Source: Corynebacterium jeikeium (GTDB lineage Bacteria; Actinomycetota; Actinomycetes; Mycobacteriales; Mycobacteriaceae). From it: a stretch of DNA of 64,000 nucleotides. Shown one piece after another: positions 1-9,014 of this stretch. The notes under the pieces are model-generated. The model was not told the DNA's origin. It did not search any database and saw only the letters and a list, made by a program, of their open reading frames with translations. The position numbers and the translations under genes are program-made. The stretch's first letter is position 1, and each line of letters starts with the position of its first letter. Location of the stretch: contig NZ_CP063195.1 of the NCBI RefSeq assembly GCF_028609885.1, positions 1,922,001 through 1,986,000 of the forward strand, written 5' to 3'.

Positions 1-619
1 TGCGCTTGGCTGCATCGTGAGCCTGGCGCCACAGCTGACGCTCGGCTTCCTTCACGATCGGGAACGGAGCCTGAATCGGCGGCAGACCGTGCGGACGGAT
101 CAGACACAGGCCTGCGCGATCGTTCGTGAGGTGCGGGTAGCTCACAAACTGGATGCGAGCATTCGGAGCAGCGCGCTTGATCTTGTTAGCGAGGCGGTCA
201 TAAGAACGAGCTGCCGCACGGTTATTGATCGGATCCAGAGTGCGGTAGGTGTCATTAGCTCCAACCATGATCGGCACGTTGCGCGTGTTGCGGTTCAGCT
301 TGCCGTCGCGGATAGCCTGATCCAGGCGAGCCTCTAGCGGCTCGCGGCCCAGGTACAGCTCCTTGCCGTTGCAGGAGTAGTCATCCACGTGGGCACCCGT
401 CAGCCGCTGCAGCTCAGTGGCCACGCGGAATTTACCGTGGATGCACTTACGTGCGCCACTGCGCTTGGCGTCAATAATCTGGTTGAGCGTCGTGTTAGCG
501 AAGTAGGAATCACCGAGCAACACGGTGTTTCCGGGGGCAGCCTGGGCAGCAGGGGCCAGGCCCATGACCGATCCTGCTACGGCGACAGCCGCAGTCAAGA
601 TGCGTGCAATTTTCTTCAT
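1..619 (-). CDS. Secreted SGNH/GDSL-type hydrolase, partial (C-terminus beyond window)
   Basis: The reading frame starts at ATG 619 and runs off the left edge, so about 206 residues are visible. The N-terminus is a signal peptide (MKKIAR, hydrophobic core, cleavage near AQAAP). Mature sequence begins with VLLGDSYFAN, matching block I of SGNH hydrolases with the nucleophile Ser, and VGANDTY matches block III (GxND). The C-terminal DxxH block should lie outside the window. A GGGAGA ribosome site precedes the start. By family it should be a secreted esterase or lipase; the substrate cannot be told. The family call is firm, the activity is inferred. Confidence 0.8.
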   Translation of the reverse strand, partial: MKKIARILTAAVAVAGSVMGLAPAAQAAPGNTVLLGDSYFANTTLNQIIDAKRSGARKCIHGKFRVATELQRLTGAHVDDYSCNGKELYLGREPLEARLDQAIRDGKLNRNTRNVPIMVGANDTYRTLDPINNRAAARSYDRLANKIKRAAPNARIQFVSYPHLTNDRAGLCLIRPHGLPPIQAPFPIVKEAERQLWRQAHDAAKR

Positions 620-679
620 CAGTTTCTCCCGTATGTGTTTTTGTGCCGTATTAAGGCTATCGATCGCGAGGCGAAAATG

Positions 680-2380
680 TTAGCTGTTCGGAAGCTTTGC
701 CGGCATGACCTTACCAGTTGGGTTGCGCGGAAGCTCATCCAGGAATGTAACTTCGCGGGGAACGGAGTGCTCCGCCAAGTTGTCCCTGACCCATTCTTGG
801 ACGGACTCCTTGGTCAGCGCCTCACCCTCCGGGGTGTCTTCACGCACGATCCACACCGCCATGCGCTTGAAGCTCTCTTCGTCGTCCACGCCCTTGGCGT
901 AGAGGTCTCGAATGCCAGGCATTGGCGCCAACACCTCTTCCACGCTGCGTGGGTACACGTTTTCACCGCCGACGATGATCATGTCGTCCGCCCGGCCGAG
1001 CACAAACAGGCGACCTTCCTCGTCGAGGTACCCACGGTCGCCAATCTCCAGCAGGCCGTGCTTGATCTTCATCTGATCGCGCGTGTGTGCATAACGGCGC
1101 ATGGTCATGGTGCCTCGGGCATAGATGCGGCCCGGGGTGTTCGGCGGCAGCACGTTTCCGTCGTCGTCCAGGATCTTGACGCGTACGCCGCGCACCGGGC
1201 GCCCGGCCAGAGCCGGATTCTCGACGAGTTCCTCCTTCTTAGCAATAGCGACCACGCTGTTTTCGGTGGATCCGTAGAAGTTGCAGACCACGGGACCGAA
1301 TTGCTTGTGCAGGCCGCGGAGCAGATCTTCGTGCATGGCATTGCCGGAGGACACGATGAACTCAATCGACGAAGCGTCGTAGTCGCCGTTCTGTGCGACC
1401 TTGAGCTGCTCCTTGATGAAGATGGGCGAGGTAATGATGCCGTTGACCTTGTAACGCTCGACGTCCTCCATCGCCTGCACTGGATCGAAGTCACGGCGGA
1501 ACACCACTGTCGCGCGGTGGGCAAAAATCAGGTTCAGGTTCGCCCAGCCCCACGAGTGGAACATAGAGGCGGTCTGCTGGATCATCATCTCCGCCCGCCA
1601 CGGGATCCAGGTGACAAGATCCGCCAGCGGAGTCGGGATGGGCGGCTCCCGGTGCACTACGGCCTTCGGGGTACCAGAGGTGCCGGAGCTCAAGATGGTG
1701 ATGAAGCCGCGCTTCGGGATCTTAGGCAGCTTCTCCTCCGCCTCGGAGGGTGCGTGGTCGATGACCTGCTGGAAGGTTTCCCATTCCGGGTTCGGAGCCT
1801 GCGGGTTCTCCAGATCCTCCGCATAGCCGATGATCACCTTGGCGCGCGAATAGTCCGCGGGCAGCCTGTCCGCGAACTCCTCGTCGATGATGATGGTGTG
1901 AACATCCAGCTCCTCCATACTCTTCTGCAGCTGGACTGGACTGGAAGCCGGGTTGAGCAGGCTAATGTCCGCCCCGATGAATCCCTTGGCGACCAGCGCG
2001 TAGACGACCACGCGGGAATTGCGGGCCATGACCGCAATATTCTTGCCTGGCCCCAGGCCCATGCGCTGTAGTGCGCGGGCGAAGGCCAGCGAATCATTGC
2101 GAACCTCCGCATACGTGCGTTCGCCGATGTCATCGATGATGGCCGTACGGTTCGGCGCCACTTCTGCCGCGTACCACGCCTGACGTCCAGCGGTGAAGCC
2201 ATAGCGGGCGATGCTCTCGACCAGCTTGGCTTTCCCCTTAACACCGCCGCCTCTGACGACTACGCCCGATTTCAGCGCAGTCCCCAGGCCGGTGGCAATA
2301 GCGTGGGTCTCTGCCCAGGCGGCCTCGCCCAAGTGCTTAAGGTCTTGCAATTTGGAAGTCACTTGTTGATTGTTCTGCAT
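680..2380 (-). CDS. AMP-dependent acyl-CoA synthetase (FadD family)
   Basis: A 566-residue adenylate-forming enzyme that should activate fatty acids to acyl-CoA through an acyl-adenylate. The P-loop-like motif ILSSGTSGTPKAVVHR is near residue 230, FYGSTE near 370, and the hinge GDRGYLDEEGRLFVLGRADDMI near 450. The catalytic lysine region NPTGKVMPAKL ends the protein. Length is normal for a FadD. AGAAGGG lies just upstream of the ATG. It is separated from pcrA by 139 bp holding its own promoter region. Chain-length preference is not visible; related ligases such as O-succinylbenzoate-CoA ligase are less likely given the neighbours. Confidence 0.85.
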   Translation of the reverse strand: MQNNQQVTSKLQDLKHLGEAAWAETHAIATGLGTALKSGVVVRGGGVKGKAKLVESIARYGFTAGRQAWYAAEVAPNRTAIIDDIGERTYAEVRNDSLAFARALQRMGLGPGKNIAVMARNSRVVVYALVAKGFIGADISLLNPASSPVQLQKSMEELDVHTIIIDEEFADRLPADYSRAKVIIGYAEDLENPQAPNPEWETFQQVIDHAPSEAEEKLPKIPKRGFITILSSGTSGTPKAVVHREPPIPTPLADLVTWIPWRAEMMIQQTASMFHSWGWANLNLIFAHRATVVFRRDFDPVQAMEDVERYKVNGIITSPIFIKEQLKVAQNGDYDASSIEFIVSSGNAMHEDLLRGLHKQFGPVVCNFYGSTENSVVAIAKKEELVENPALAGRPVRGVRVKILDDDGNVLPPNTPGRIYARGTMTMRRYAHTRDQMKIKHGLLEIGDRGYLDEEGRLFVLGRADDMIIVGGENVYPRSVEEVLAPMPGIRDLYAKGVDDEESFKRMAVWIVREDTPEGEALTKESVQEWVRDNLAEHSVPREVTFLDELPRNPTGKVMPAKLPNS

Positions 2381-2437
2381 TAATACCCTTCTAGTTACGC
2401 CTAACCCATCGAAAGAGGATGCTGTTACGTTACATTA

Positions 2438-2451
2438 AGAAAATATTTTCT
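2438..2451. promoter_or_regulatory. 14-bp perfect palindrome upstream of the acyl-CoA synthetase gene
   Basis: AGAAAATATTTTCT is a perfect palindrome 58 bp upstream of the acyl-CoA synthetase start, next to a GTTACGTTAC direct repeat. It could be an operator for a fatty-acid regulator. Alternatively it is only an AT-rich promoter segment. No regulator is identified. Confidence 0.3.
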
Positions 2452-2519
2452 GCGCAACATTGGCCACAATCGTCACTTCCGCAACACGCCGGCTCGGGCG
2501 CGCCCCAGAGCCCCAGGGG

Positions 2520-5210
2520 CTAGAGCTTCTCCATCGGCACGCCGCCGAACAGCATCAGACGCACCGTGCCCTGACTGCCGAAGTCGATCATGCAGGTCGT
2601 GTGCGAGCCACTGCCGTCCACGCTCTTCACCGTGCCCAGGCCGTACTTGTCGTGGTTGACCTTGTCCCCCACCGCCAAGTCGAGATCCTGGTTCTTCTTC
2701 GCCCCGGCTCCGAAGGCAGGCTTCGCCTTCTTCGCTGGCTTCCGGTAGGACTGGCCGCCCCAGCCGCTGGCCCCCGCGCCCCAGCCACCCGAGCCGCCTG
2801 AGCCGCCGAAGCTGGTGCCATCGGCGTAGCCTCCGCCACCCCAGGCGGAATCCACACCGCTGCCGAAGCGGGCGGGCTCCTCGCGGATCCACTCCATCAG
2901 ATCCTCCGGAACCTCGGAAAGGAAGCGCGACGGCGGATTGTTCACCGGCGCTCCCCAACCGCTGCGCGTAATCGCACGGGTAAGGAACAGCCGCTGCTTT
3001 GCACGGGTAATGCCCACATAGGCCAGGCGCCGCTCCTCGGCCAGCTCCGTCGGGTCACCCAGCGCGCGCATGTGCGGGAACTGTCCGTCTTCCCAGCCGG
3101 TCAGGAACACCACGGGGAACTCCAGCCCCTTGGCGGTGTGCAACGTCATGAGCGTCACCATGTCCTGCTCGTCCGCGGGGATCTGGTCCGCGTCCGCTAC
3201 CAGGCTCACGCGCTCTAGGAAGGCCTGCAGGCTACCCAGCGGCGCTTCCCCTTCGGTGAGCATGGCGTCGGCGGTGTCTCCGGCGCTACCATCGCTGCTA
3301 CCAGCGCTACCGGCGGTGCCACCACCCGGCATCTCCTCGTACGCCTTCAGGTTCGCCGACTCCTGCGAGAACTCATGCCCCACGCTCACCAGCTCGTTCA
3401 AGTTGTCCAGGCGCGCCCCATCCTGCGGGTCGTTGGATTTCTCCAGCAGCTCCTTGTAGCCGGTCATGTCCAGCACCGCAGAGATCACCCGCCCCAGGTC
3501 GGGCAATCCCAGTCCGGACCCGTCCGATGCCGTCATCTCCATAGACTCCGTCTCTGCCCGCAGCGCGTCCATCATTTCCAGGAACTTGCCAATGGAATTG
3601 CGGCCGCGTGCGGAAAGGCCGGCGACCTTCCCCGCGGCGGCGTCACCAAGAGCAGCCGAAAAACCAATCCCCTGGCCTTCCGCATGCACAGTGACCTGCG
3701 CGATGGCCTTATCACCGATTCCGCGGCGCGGGGTGTTGATGATGCGCCGCAGCGCCACCGTGTCGTCCGCGTTGTCCAGAACCTTGAGATAAGCCACAAT
3801 GTCGCGGATCTCGCGGCGCTCGTAGAAGCGCGTGCCACCGACGACCTTGTACGGCATACCGGAGCGCACCAGCACGTCCTCGATCGCACGAGAGGCGTTA
3901 TTGGTGCGGTACATGATCGAGATGTCGCCGTAGGAGTATCCCTCGTTATCCACCAGGTCGTCGATCTGCTCGACGATGAAGTTCGCCTCGTCGTGCTCGT
4001 TATCCGCAACGTAACCGCCGATCAGCTCGCCATCGCCTAGGTCCGTCCACAGCTTCTTCGGGCGGCGCCCCTGGTTCCGGTCAATCACCGCGTTGGCTGC
4101 GGACAGGATCTTCTGGGTGGAGCGGTAGTTCTGCTCAAGCAGGATCGTGTGCGCATCCGGGTAGTCGCGCTCGAATTCTTCGATGTTGCGGATCGTCGCG
4201 CCGCGGAAGGCATAGATCGACTGGTCGGCATCGCCCACCACGCACAGCTCGCACTCGGCTTTGCCCTTGCCCGCGAGAGCCGCCACCAGCTCGTATTGTG
4301 CGTGGTTGGTGTCCTGGTACTCGTCGACCATGATGTGGCGGAAGCGGCGCCGGTAGTGCTCGCGAACGTCCGGATTATTGTTCAGGATCGCCACGACCTC
4401 ACCGATCAGATCGTCGAAGTCCACCGCGTTGGCCGCCCGCAGGCGGTTCTGATACGTCTTGTACAGCGTGGCGATCTGGGCCGTGTGGGGGTTGGAGTCG
4501 CGCTGCGCTTCCTCCAGCGCCCCGGCCGGGCCGACCAGTTCGTTCTTCCAATTGGAGATCACATTCAGCACCCCACGGGGCGAGAACTCCTTCAAGTCCA
4601 GCGAGGCATCCTTGATGATCATCGTCATCAGGCGCTTGGAATCGTCCGAGTCGTAGATGCTGAAGTTCGTGTTCAACCCCGGCGCGAGGTGCGCATTGGC
4701 ACGTAGCACGCGCACACAGAAGGAGTGGAAAGTGGAGACCCACATGCGCTCCGCCTGCGGGCCGACCATGTCCACCACGCGCTCGCGCATTTCCGCCGCC
4801 GCCTTGTTGGTGAAGGTGATCGCCAGGATCTGCCACGGCGCCACCCCGTTTGCCAGCAAATATGCAATGCGGCGCGTCAGCACACTCGTCTTGCCGGAGC
4901 CCGCGCCCGCCACGATCAGCAGCGGGCTGCCCATGTGCTCGACCGCCTGTCGCTGCTGCGGGTTGAGGCCTTCGAGGAGCTTTTCTTTATGACGCCCCGT
5001 CTCCCCCGCTGCCGTCCCAGCATTACCTCGCTGTTGCGACGGTGTTTGCTGTACTCGGTGTGGCTGCGGGCTATCAGAATGCAGATTCGCCAGCACGCTT
5101 TCGTATCCCTCAGGTGGCAGCTCGTCCTCCGGCGGCGGGACCTCATCATCGAAAAGCGTTGGTTCCTCAGGCAGCGGCAGGTCGGCGAACGGATCGTGCT
5201 GGTTGTTCAT
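2520..5210 (-). CDS. pcrA: ATP-dependent DNA helicase PcrA (UvrD superfamily 1)
   Basis: An 896-residue SF1A 3'-5' DNA helicase acting in nucleotide excision repair and transcription-coupled repair. Walker A GAGSGKT is at about residue 102, Walker B VDEYQDT near 325, and the Q/R motifs follow (VVGDADQSIYAFRGA, EQNYRS). The C-terminus has the Tudor-like module typical of PcrA (LAVGDKVNHDKYGLGTVKSVDG), known to bind RNA polymerase. ATG 5210 is chosen because AAGGGAAAC precedes it; an upstream in-frame extension would overlap the chorismate mutase gene. The first 70 residues are acidic and proline-rich, longer than in Bacillus PcrA. Divergent from chorismate mutase, as in C. glutamicum. Confidence 0.95.
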   Translation of the reverse strand: MNNQHDPFADLPLPEEPTLFDDEVPPPEDELPPEGYESVLANLHSDSPQPHRVQQTPSQQRGNAGTAAGETGRHKEKLLEGLNPQQRQAVEHMGSPLLIVAGAGSGKTSVLTRRIAYLLANGVAPWQILAITFTNKAAAEMRERVVDMVGPQAERMWVSTFHSFCVRVLRANAHLAPGLNTNFSIYDSDDSKRLMTMIIKDASLDLKEFSPRGVLNVISNWKNELVGPAGALEEAQRDSNPHTAQIATLYKTYQNRLRAANAVDFDDLIGEVVAILNNNPDVREHYRRRFRHIMVDEYQDTNHAQYELVAALAGKGKAECELCVVGDADQSIYAFRGATIRNIEEFERDYPDAHTILLEQNYRSTQKILSAANAVIDRNQGRRPKKLWTDLGDGELIGGYVADNEHDEANFIVEQIDDLVDNEGYSYGDISIMYRTNNASRAIEDVLVRSGMPYKVVGGTRFYERREIRDIVAYLKVLDNADDTVALRRIINTPRRGIGDKAIAQVTVHAEGQGIGFSAALGDAAAGKVAGLSARGRNSIGKFLEMMDALRAETESMEMTASDGSGLGLPDLGRVISAVLDMTGYKELLEKSNDPQDGARLDNLNELVSVGHEFSQESANLKAYEEMPGGGTAGSAGSSDGSAGDTADAMLTEGEAPLGSLQAFLERVSLVADADQIPADEQDMVTLMTLHTAKGLEFPVVFLTGWEDGQFPHMRALGDPTELAEERRLAYVGITRAKQRLFLTRAITRSGWGAPVNNPPSRFLSEVPEDLMEWIREEPARFGSGVDSAWGGGGYADGTSFGGSGGSGGWGAGASGWGGQSYRKPAKKAKPAFGAGAKKNQDLDLAVGDKVNHDKYGLGTVKSVDGSGSHTTCMIDFGSQGTVRLMLFGGVPMEKL

Positions 5211-5303
5211 GTTTCCCTTGAGCTCCCTTAAAAACTTTCCCGTGCACCGCTGGAACCTCACGCTCCAGGGCTCTTTTTGATTCTCGGCCTTGACGACTAG
5301 CGG

Positions 5304-5309
5304 TAGGAT
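5304..5309 (+). promoter_or_regulatory. -10 element of a probably leaderless chorismate mutase transcript
   Basis: TAGGAT ends 7 bp before the chorismate mutase ATG, so transcription would start at or next to the start codon. No ribosome-binding site is visible between them. Leaderless mRNAs are common in corynebacteria. Confidence 0.45.
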
Positions 5310-5316
5310 ACAACGC

Positions 5317-5643
5317 ATGAGCGACAACGATTCTGCGGCTTCTTCAAAGCCCAACGAGTTCACCGTCCGCATGCCTTCTGGCACGGACGATCCCTTGTCG
5401 GATTCAGAAATTCAATCCTACCGCGAGGAGATCAACCGCCTCGACCGCGTCATCATCGACGCAATCCACCGTCGCAGCGAAGTATCGAAGGCAATCGGGA
5501 AGACACGCCTGGGCTCCGGCGGCACGAAGCTGGTCTATACCCGCGAGGTTGCCATCATTAACCAGTTCCGCGCAGAGTTCGGTTCGGAGGGCGTAGAAAT
5601 AGCAAAAGCCCTGCTGCAGCTAGGCAGAGGGCGTTTGGGCTAA
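5317..5643 (+). CDS. aroQ: Chorismate mutase (AroQ-delta type, intracellular)
   Basis: A 108-residue protein converting chorismate to prephenate for phenylalanine and tyrosine synthesis. The single helical domain has the family signature: EEINRLDRVIIDAIHRRSEVSKAIGKTR followed by VYTREVAIINQF. The C-terminus LGRGRLG matches the tail that, in M. tuberculosis, inserts into DAHP synthase to activate the mutase, so the same complex is expected here. The first 30 residues are a polar, probably disordered extension. ATG 5317 follows a -10 box directly. It is divergent from pcrA. An alternative upstream TTG start lacks support. Confidence 0.93.
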   Translation: MSDNDSAASSKPNEFTVRMPSGTDDPLSDSEIQSYREEINRLDRVIIDAIHRRSEVSKAIGKTRLGSGGTKLVYTREVAIINQFRAEFGSEGVEIAKALLQLGRGRLG

Positions 5644-5647
5644 GGGG

Positions 5648-5664
5648 CGGCCGGAGTTCGGCCG
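5648..5664. terminator. Short convergent hairpin between chorismate mutase and S1 protease
   Basis: A perfect 6-bp GC stem, CGGCCG with loop gagtt, lies between two convergent stop codons. There is no T-run, so termination would be weak or factor-assisted. Confidence 0.35.
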
Positions 5665-5677
5665 GGAAGCCTGGGAA

Positions 5678-6535
5678 CTAAGCCAAGCGGAACCCGGCAC
5701 CCACCCCACCGGCCGCGTTGAGGTCTGCGGCGATCACGTTCCACGCGGCACCGGCCGTCGGTGCGTGCAGTGGCCCCTGCAGCGGGGTGGTGCAAGAAGG
5801 CAGGTTGGCCACTCCGCCGTTGACGATGCCGACCAAACGGTTGCCGACGTAGATCGGGCCGCCCGAATCTCCCATCGAACCGCACAGGTGGGAAACCAGG
5901 AACGGCCCGGAAATCGCCAGCATGGGACCGCAGGAAACTCCGGTGGCGACACCGGTTTTGCAGATCTGTTGCAGGCTAGCTGGGGTGGGGCCACCGAGAG
6001 CATTCAGGTGAACGTTGTTGTAACCGCGGGTCAGGCGGACCTTGTTATTGAACTTGATCACAGCGTAGTCCGGGTAACCGTTACGGACGACGGTACCGAT
6101 CTGACCGGCACCCTCGGCGTCCATAGAAACAACCGGAGCACCGGGGCCACCACAGTGACCTGCGGTGATACCCACCTTGTTTCCGGCCTTGTCGTAGCCA
6201 ACCACACCCAGGGTGCAGATGTTGTTGCCTACGTAAATCGGCATGGAAGGCCCGGCCAGAACGCTGGGCGCCGCGGCACGCTGAGCCTGCGGAATGCCTG
6301 GAGACGTGAAGTAGTGGCCCGGGACGCGGTGCGGGCCCGGCTGGCCGGTTGCTTGCAGGAATGCATCTGCGGAACCAGTGGGCGCGGCGGCAGCCTCTGG
6401 CGCGGTGAAGGCTGAGCCAAAAACGGCGGAAGTGGCCAATGCCACGCCCGCCAGCAAGGCTCCAAGGCGACGACGGACGGCGCTACGGAAGGAGCGCCCA
6501 ACGGGGATTCGTGTGGATACAGATGCGGCTGACAT
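5678..6535 (-). CDS. Secreted chymotrypsin-like (S1) serine protease
   Basis: A 285-residue exported protein. Arg-rich N-terminus, hydrophobic segment and AAAAPTG give a signal peptide. The catalytic triad is visible: His in GITAGHCGG, Asp in YPDYAVI, Ser in MGDSGGPIYVG. Four cysteines flank these motifs and could form disulfides as in small actinobacterial S1 proteases. ATG 6535 is chosen since a methionine 14 codons upstream would put a Cys-containing stretch before the signal peptide; AGGGTTGGG lies just ahead of 6535. Natural substrate is unknown. It lies downstream of the PAP2 phosphatase gene on the same strand with its own leader of about 110 bp. Confidence 0.88.
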   Translation of the reverse strand: MSAASVSTRIPVGRSFRSAVRRRLGALLAGVALATSAVFGSAFTAPEAAAAPTGSADAFLQATGQPGPHRVPGHYFTSPGIPQAQRAAAPSVLAGPSMPIYVGNNICTLGVVGYDKAGNKVGITAGHCGGPGAPVVSMDAEGAGQIGTVVRNGYPDYAVIKFNNKVRLTRGYNNVHLNALGGPTPASLQQICKTGVATGVSCGPMLAISGPFLVSHLCGSMGDSGGPIYVGNRLVGIVNGGVANLPSCTTPLQGPLHAPTAGAAWNVIAADLNAAGGVGAGFRLA

Positions 6536-6647
6536 GAGCCCAACCCTATCGCAGAAACACTGATTCACATGCGCCACAGAGGTAACAATTTGGACAAGGT
6601 TACCCCTGCTCTCCCGCCGCGCAATTAAGTCGGCGGGCGGCCACCGA

Positions 6648-7907
6648 CTAGCGCAGTACGGTAACGCTACCGTTGCTGTTGACCTTGACCTTTGCGGCGA
6701 ATGCAGCAGCCATGTTCAGGCGCTGCCAAGAGCCGCGCGGGCCCTGATCGTCCAGCGGGGAACCGGACGGGATAGCGGTCTGGCGCAGGATGGAGGCACG
6801 CTGGTTGTAGCTCAGCTTCGGGAACTTCGGCAGCAGCAGATCCGGGGCCGCCTGCGGCACGATCATCGGCGCGTCCTTGCGGTAGATCTTCGGGAAGCCA
6901 TAGGTCATACGATCGGTGTACTCGCGCACAGCCTGGTCGGTGGAGCGGTATGCCTTGTCGTTCTTCACGACCTCAGCGATCGGGCGACCCGCGCGCCACT
7001 CCAGCTCCGCACGCAGCTCCTTGCCCGCCTGCTGGATTGCGTCGCGCATCTTCGGATCGTTCCAGCGGTCAGCGGCAGCTGCGGTGCCGGACATGCGGCC
7101 ACCCATGACGTCCAGCGGGTAGTGCACGCCCATGACAATGCGGTTGTTGCCAGCCTCGGAACCACGAGCCAGGATCTGCGGAGCCAGCTCCGGCAGGGTC
7201 AGCGCCAACAGGGTAGTGGACCACACGGCCTGGTTGGTGTGACCAGACGGGTAGGACTTGGAGGTGCCATAGTACTTGTTCTGGCCGTCCTCGTACTTCT
7301 TGATGCGCTCCGGAGCAACCACGAACGGACGGTCGTTGTTGAACACGACCTTCTCTACAAAGGTGGAGGATGCCACTCCGCCCGCACGAGCCAGGTAGCC
7401 GTTGCCCAGCAGGAACTGGGTCTTCGGCAGGCGATTCTCGCGCAGGGCATCGCGGAAGTGGCGGCCGAGCTCTGTGCCCAAAGAATCGGAGAACGCATCC
7501 AGCACGCCAGCCTTGTCCGCGCGAGCGTCCTTCTGTGCGCGCTGGATGGCAGCCGGGTTGTCCTGCACAGCGTTGTTGATGTTCACAACCTTGTCCAGGT
7601 TCTGCTTCATGATGCCCGGGTGGTTGGCGCGCACGTCGTTGAAGCCATCGACTACGTCCAGGTAGACGCCGTAGCCGTGGGAGCTGATGTCAGAGATGTA
7701 GCCGCCCAGGTATTCCGGGCCGAAAGGCTGCGGGGTCGGGGCACCCTTGTGCTGCACGGGGTGCGGGTAGCTCGGCAGCCCCTCGGAGCCAGCAACCGCC
7801 GGCACGCTCGGTGCAGCCTCCACCGGCGCGACATTCACTGCCGAAAGGGACATGGTCGTAGCCATCACGGTGGCCATCGTGATCTTGAGGCTCTTGGTCT
7901 TGGTCAC
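6648..7907 (-). CDS. Secreted PAP2-family (class A-like) acid phosphatase
   Basis: A 419-residue exported protein with signal peptide ending VEAAPS. Phosphatase motifs: K-x6-RP (KVVFNNDRPF), PSGH (SYPSGHTNQA) and Rx5-HxxxD (NRIVMGVHYPLDV), with the two catalytic histidines present. By family it is a non-specific acid phosphatase or phosphatidic-acid phosphatase acting outside the membrane. Start GTG 7907 has GGGTGAGAG at normal distance; a TTG 16 codons upstream has no such site. Direct AGGTTA repeats in its upstream region suggest phosphate control. The C-terminal 120 residues have no motif I recognise. Confidence 0.88.
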   Translation of the reverse strand: MTKTKSLKITMATVMATTMSLSAVNVAPVEAAPSVPAVAGSEGLPSYPHPVQHKGAPTPQPFGPEYLGGYISDISSHGYGVYLDVVDGFNDVRANHPGIMKQNLDKVVNINNAVQDNPAAIQRAQKDARADKAGVLDAFSDSLGTELGRHFRDALRENRLPKTQFLLGNGYLARAGGVASSTFVEKVVFNNDRPFVVAPERIKKYEDGQNKYYGTSKSYPSGHTNQAVWSTTLLALTLPELAPQILARGSEAGNNRIVMGVHYPLDVMGGRMSGTAAAADRWNDPKMRDAIQQAGKELRAELEWRAGRPIAEVVKNDKAYRSTDQAVREYTDRMTYGFPKIYRKDAPMIVPQAAPDLLLPKFPKLSYNQRASILRQTAIPSGSPLDDQGPRGSWQRLNMAAAFAAKVKVNSNGSVTVLR

Positions 7908-8016
7908 TTTTCTCTCACCCTTGAAGTCTCGTCCTGCAATTCTTCTTGACGCCAAGCCTCCTGGCTCGCCCGGCGCCTTTTGCGATAGTTTTATAAACTC
8001 CTTCGGACACTAACCC

Positions 8017-8048
8017 AGGTTTCTGAACGGCAGGTTAATTTGAGGTTA
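8017..8048 (-). promoter_or_regulatory. Possible phosphate-regulon direct repeats upstream of the acid phosphatase
   Basis: On the minus strand TAACCT occurs twice exactly 11 bp apart (plus-strand AGGTTA at 8032-8037 and 8043-8048), with a third related AGGTTT at 8017-8022. Repeats with 11-bp spacing are the layout of actinobacterial PHO boxes. The link to a secreted phosphatase supports this, but the hexamer is not a close match to published boxes. Confidence 0.3.
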
Positions 8049-8085
8049 GGCGCGGATGACGCTGAGGGCGTCATAAAGAAAAGAG

Positions 8086-8841
8086 CTAGACAATAAAGCC
8101 TTGCCAACGCGCGGCTTGCAGTGAATCGTCGTTGCTGTCCCGGGTGAAGGGGAAGTTCTTCAAGACCTGATTGGTGAAGCTATCCACGCGCTGATTGGCG
8201 TTGCGCAAGTCGTAATAGGTCGTCATCTCCGCATCATAATCCGCCAGGTCGACAGCAAGATTCTCGCGGGTCTGGTAACCGTTTTCCATCACGCGGAACT
8301 TGCGCGGCATGCGAGGCTTCAGCTGCGGATCCTGGTTCGGCCAGCCCAGGGTAAGGCCAACCACCGGGAAGGTGTAGCGCGGCAGATCGAGCAGCTCGAT
8401 AACCCCGGCAGTGTCGTTGTGGATATTGCCCAGGAAGTTGGCGCCCAGGCCAAAGGATTCAGCGGCGTTCACCACGTTCTCTGCCATCAGGCAGGCGTCG
8501 GTGAAGGCCTCCACAAAAGCCTTCGTGCGCCCAGCGGCCCGCGGGTCGCCGCCATTTTCCTGCAGGATCTGCGCATTCCGCGCCGTATCCGCCAAGAACA
8601 ACAGGTACACCGGTGCGCGGCGAACATACTCCTGGTTGCCAATTTCCGCCAGGCGCTCCCGCAACTGCGTATCTGTCACGCGAATGATGCTGGCCTGCTG
8701 CATACCGCGGGAAGATGCCGTGCGCATGGCTACGTCATAGATGGTTTCCAGGGTCTGGCCGTCCACCGGCTGATCCGTGAACTCTCTAATCGTGCGGTGG
8801 GAAAGCTGACGTTCGACCATCGGGTTCGAGTTTTTAGGCAT
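8086..8841 (-). CDS. Nitroreductase-family NAD(P)H:FMN oxidoreductase
   Basis: A 251-residue flavoprotein of the NfsA/FRP group. The N-terminal SHRTIREFTDQPVD is the classic FMN-phosphate-binding start. ASSRGMQQASIIRV and the central GLGANFLGNIHNDTAGVIELLDLP fit the NfsA fold, and the C-terminal region KPRMPRKFRV is typical of the NADPH-using branch. It should reduce quinones, nitroaromatics or flavin. It is a single gene read from its own promoter, divergent from lemA. The physiological substrate is not known. Confidence 0.85.
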   Translation of the reverse strand: MPKNSNPMVERQLSHRTIREFTDQPVDGQTLETIYDVAMRTASSRGMQQASIIRVTDTQLRERLAEIGNQEYVRRAPVYLLFLADTARNAQILQENGGDPRAAGRTKAFVEAFTDACLMAENVVNAAESFGLGANFLGNIHNDTAGVIELLDLPRYTFPVVGLTLGWPNQDPQLKPRMPRKFRVMENGYQTRENLAVDLADYDAEMTTYYDLRNANQRVDSFTNQVLKNFPFTRDSNDDSLQAARWQGFIV

Positions 8842-9014
8842 GGCCCCAACCCTAGCTAGAAATTTTTTCCACGTTTTCCGGCCTGCGCCGGGAACAAACG
8901 TTAGCGATAATACATTCCAACACTGTTAGCCTGTGCGGGTCGCTACCGGACCGCCACGCGCTGAGTTGTTCTAGATAGGTACGTTCAAGAGTTTCCCAAG
9001 GAAGTATTGCTTAC

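Noticed and set aside
389..2071. A 560-codon open frame on the plus strand opposite the acyl-CoA synthetase gene
   Set aside because: It is antisense to a clear FadD gene and the SGNH hydrolase, and its translation is His/Val/Leu-rich with no domain; a typical high-GC shadow frame.
5211..5384. Longer PcrA start at 5384
   Set aside because: It would run through the chorismate mutase start and promoter, and has no ribosome site, unlike ATG 5210.
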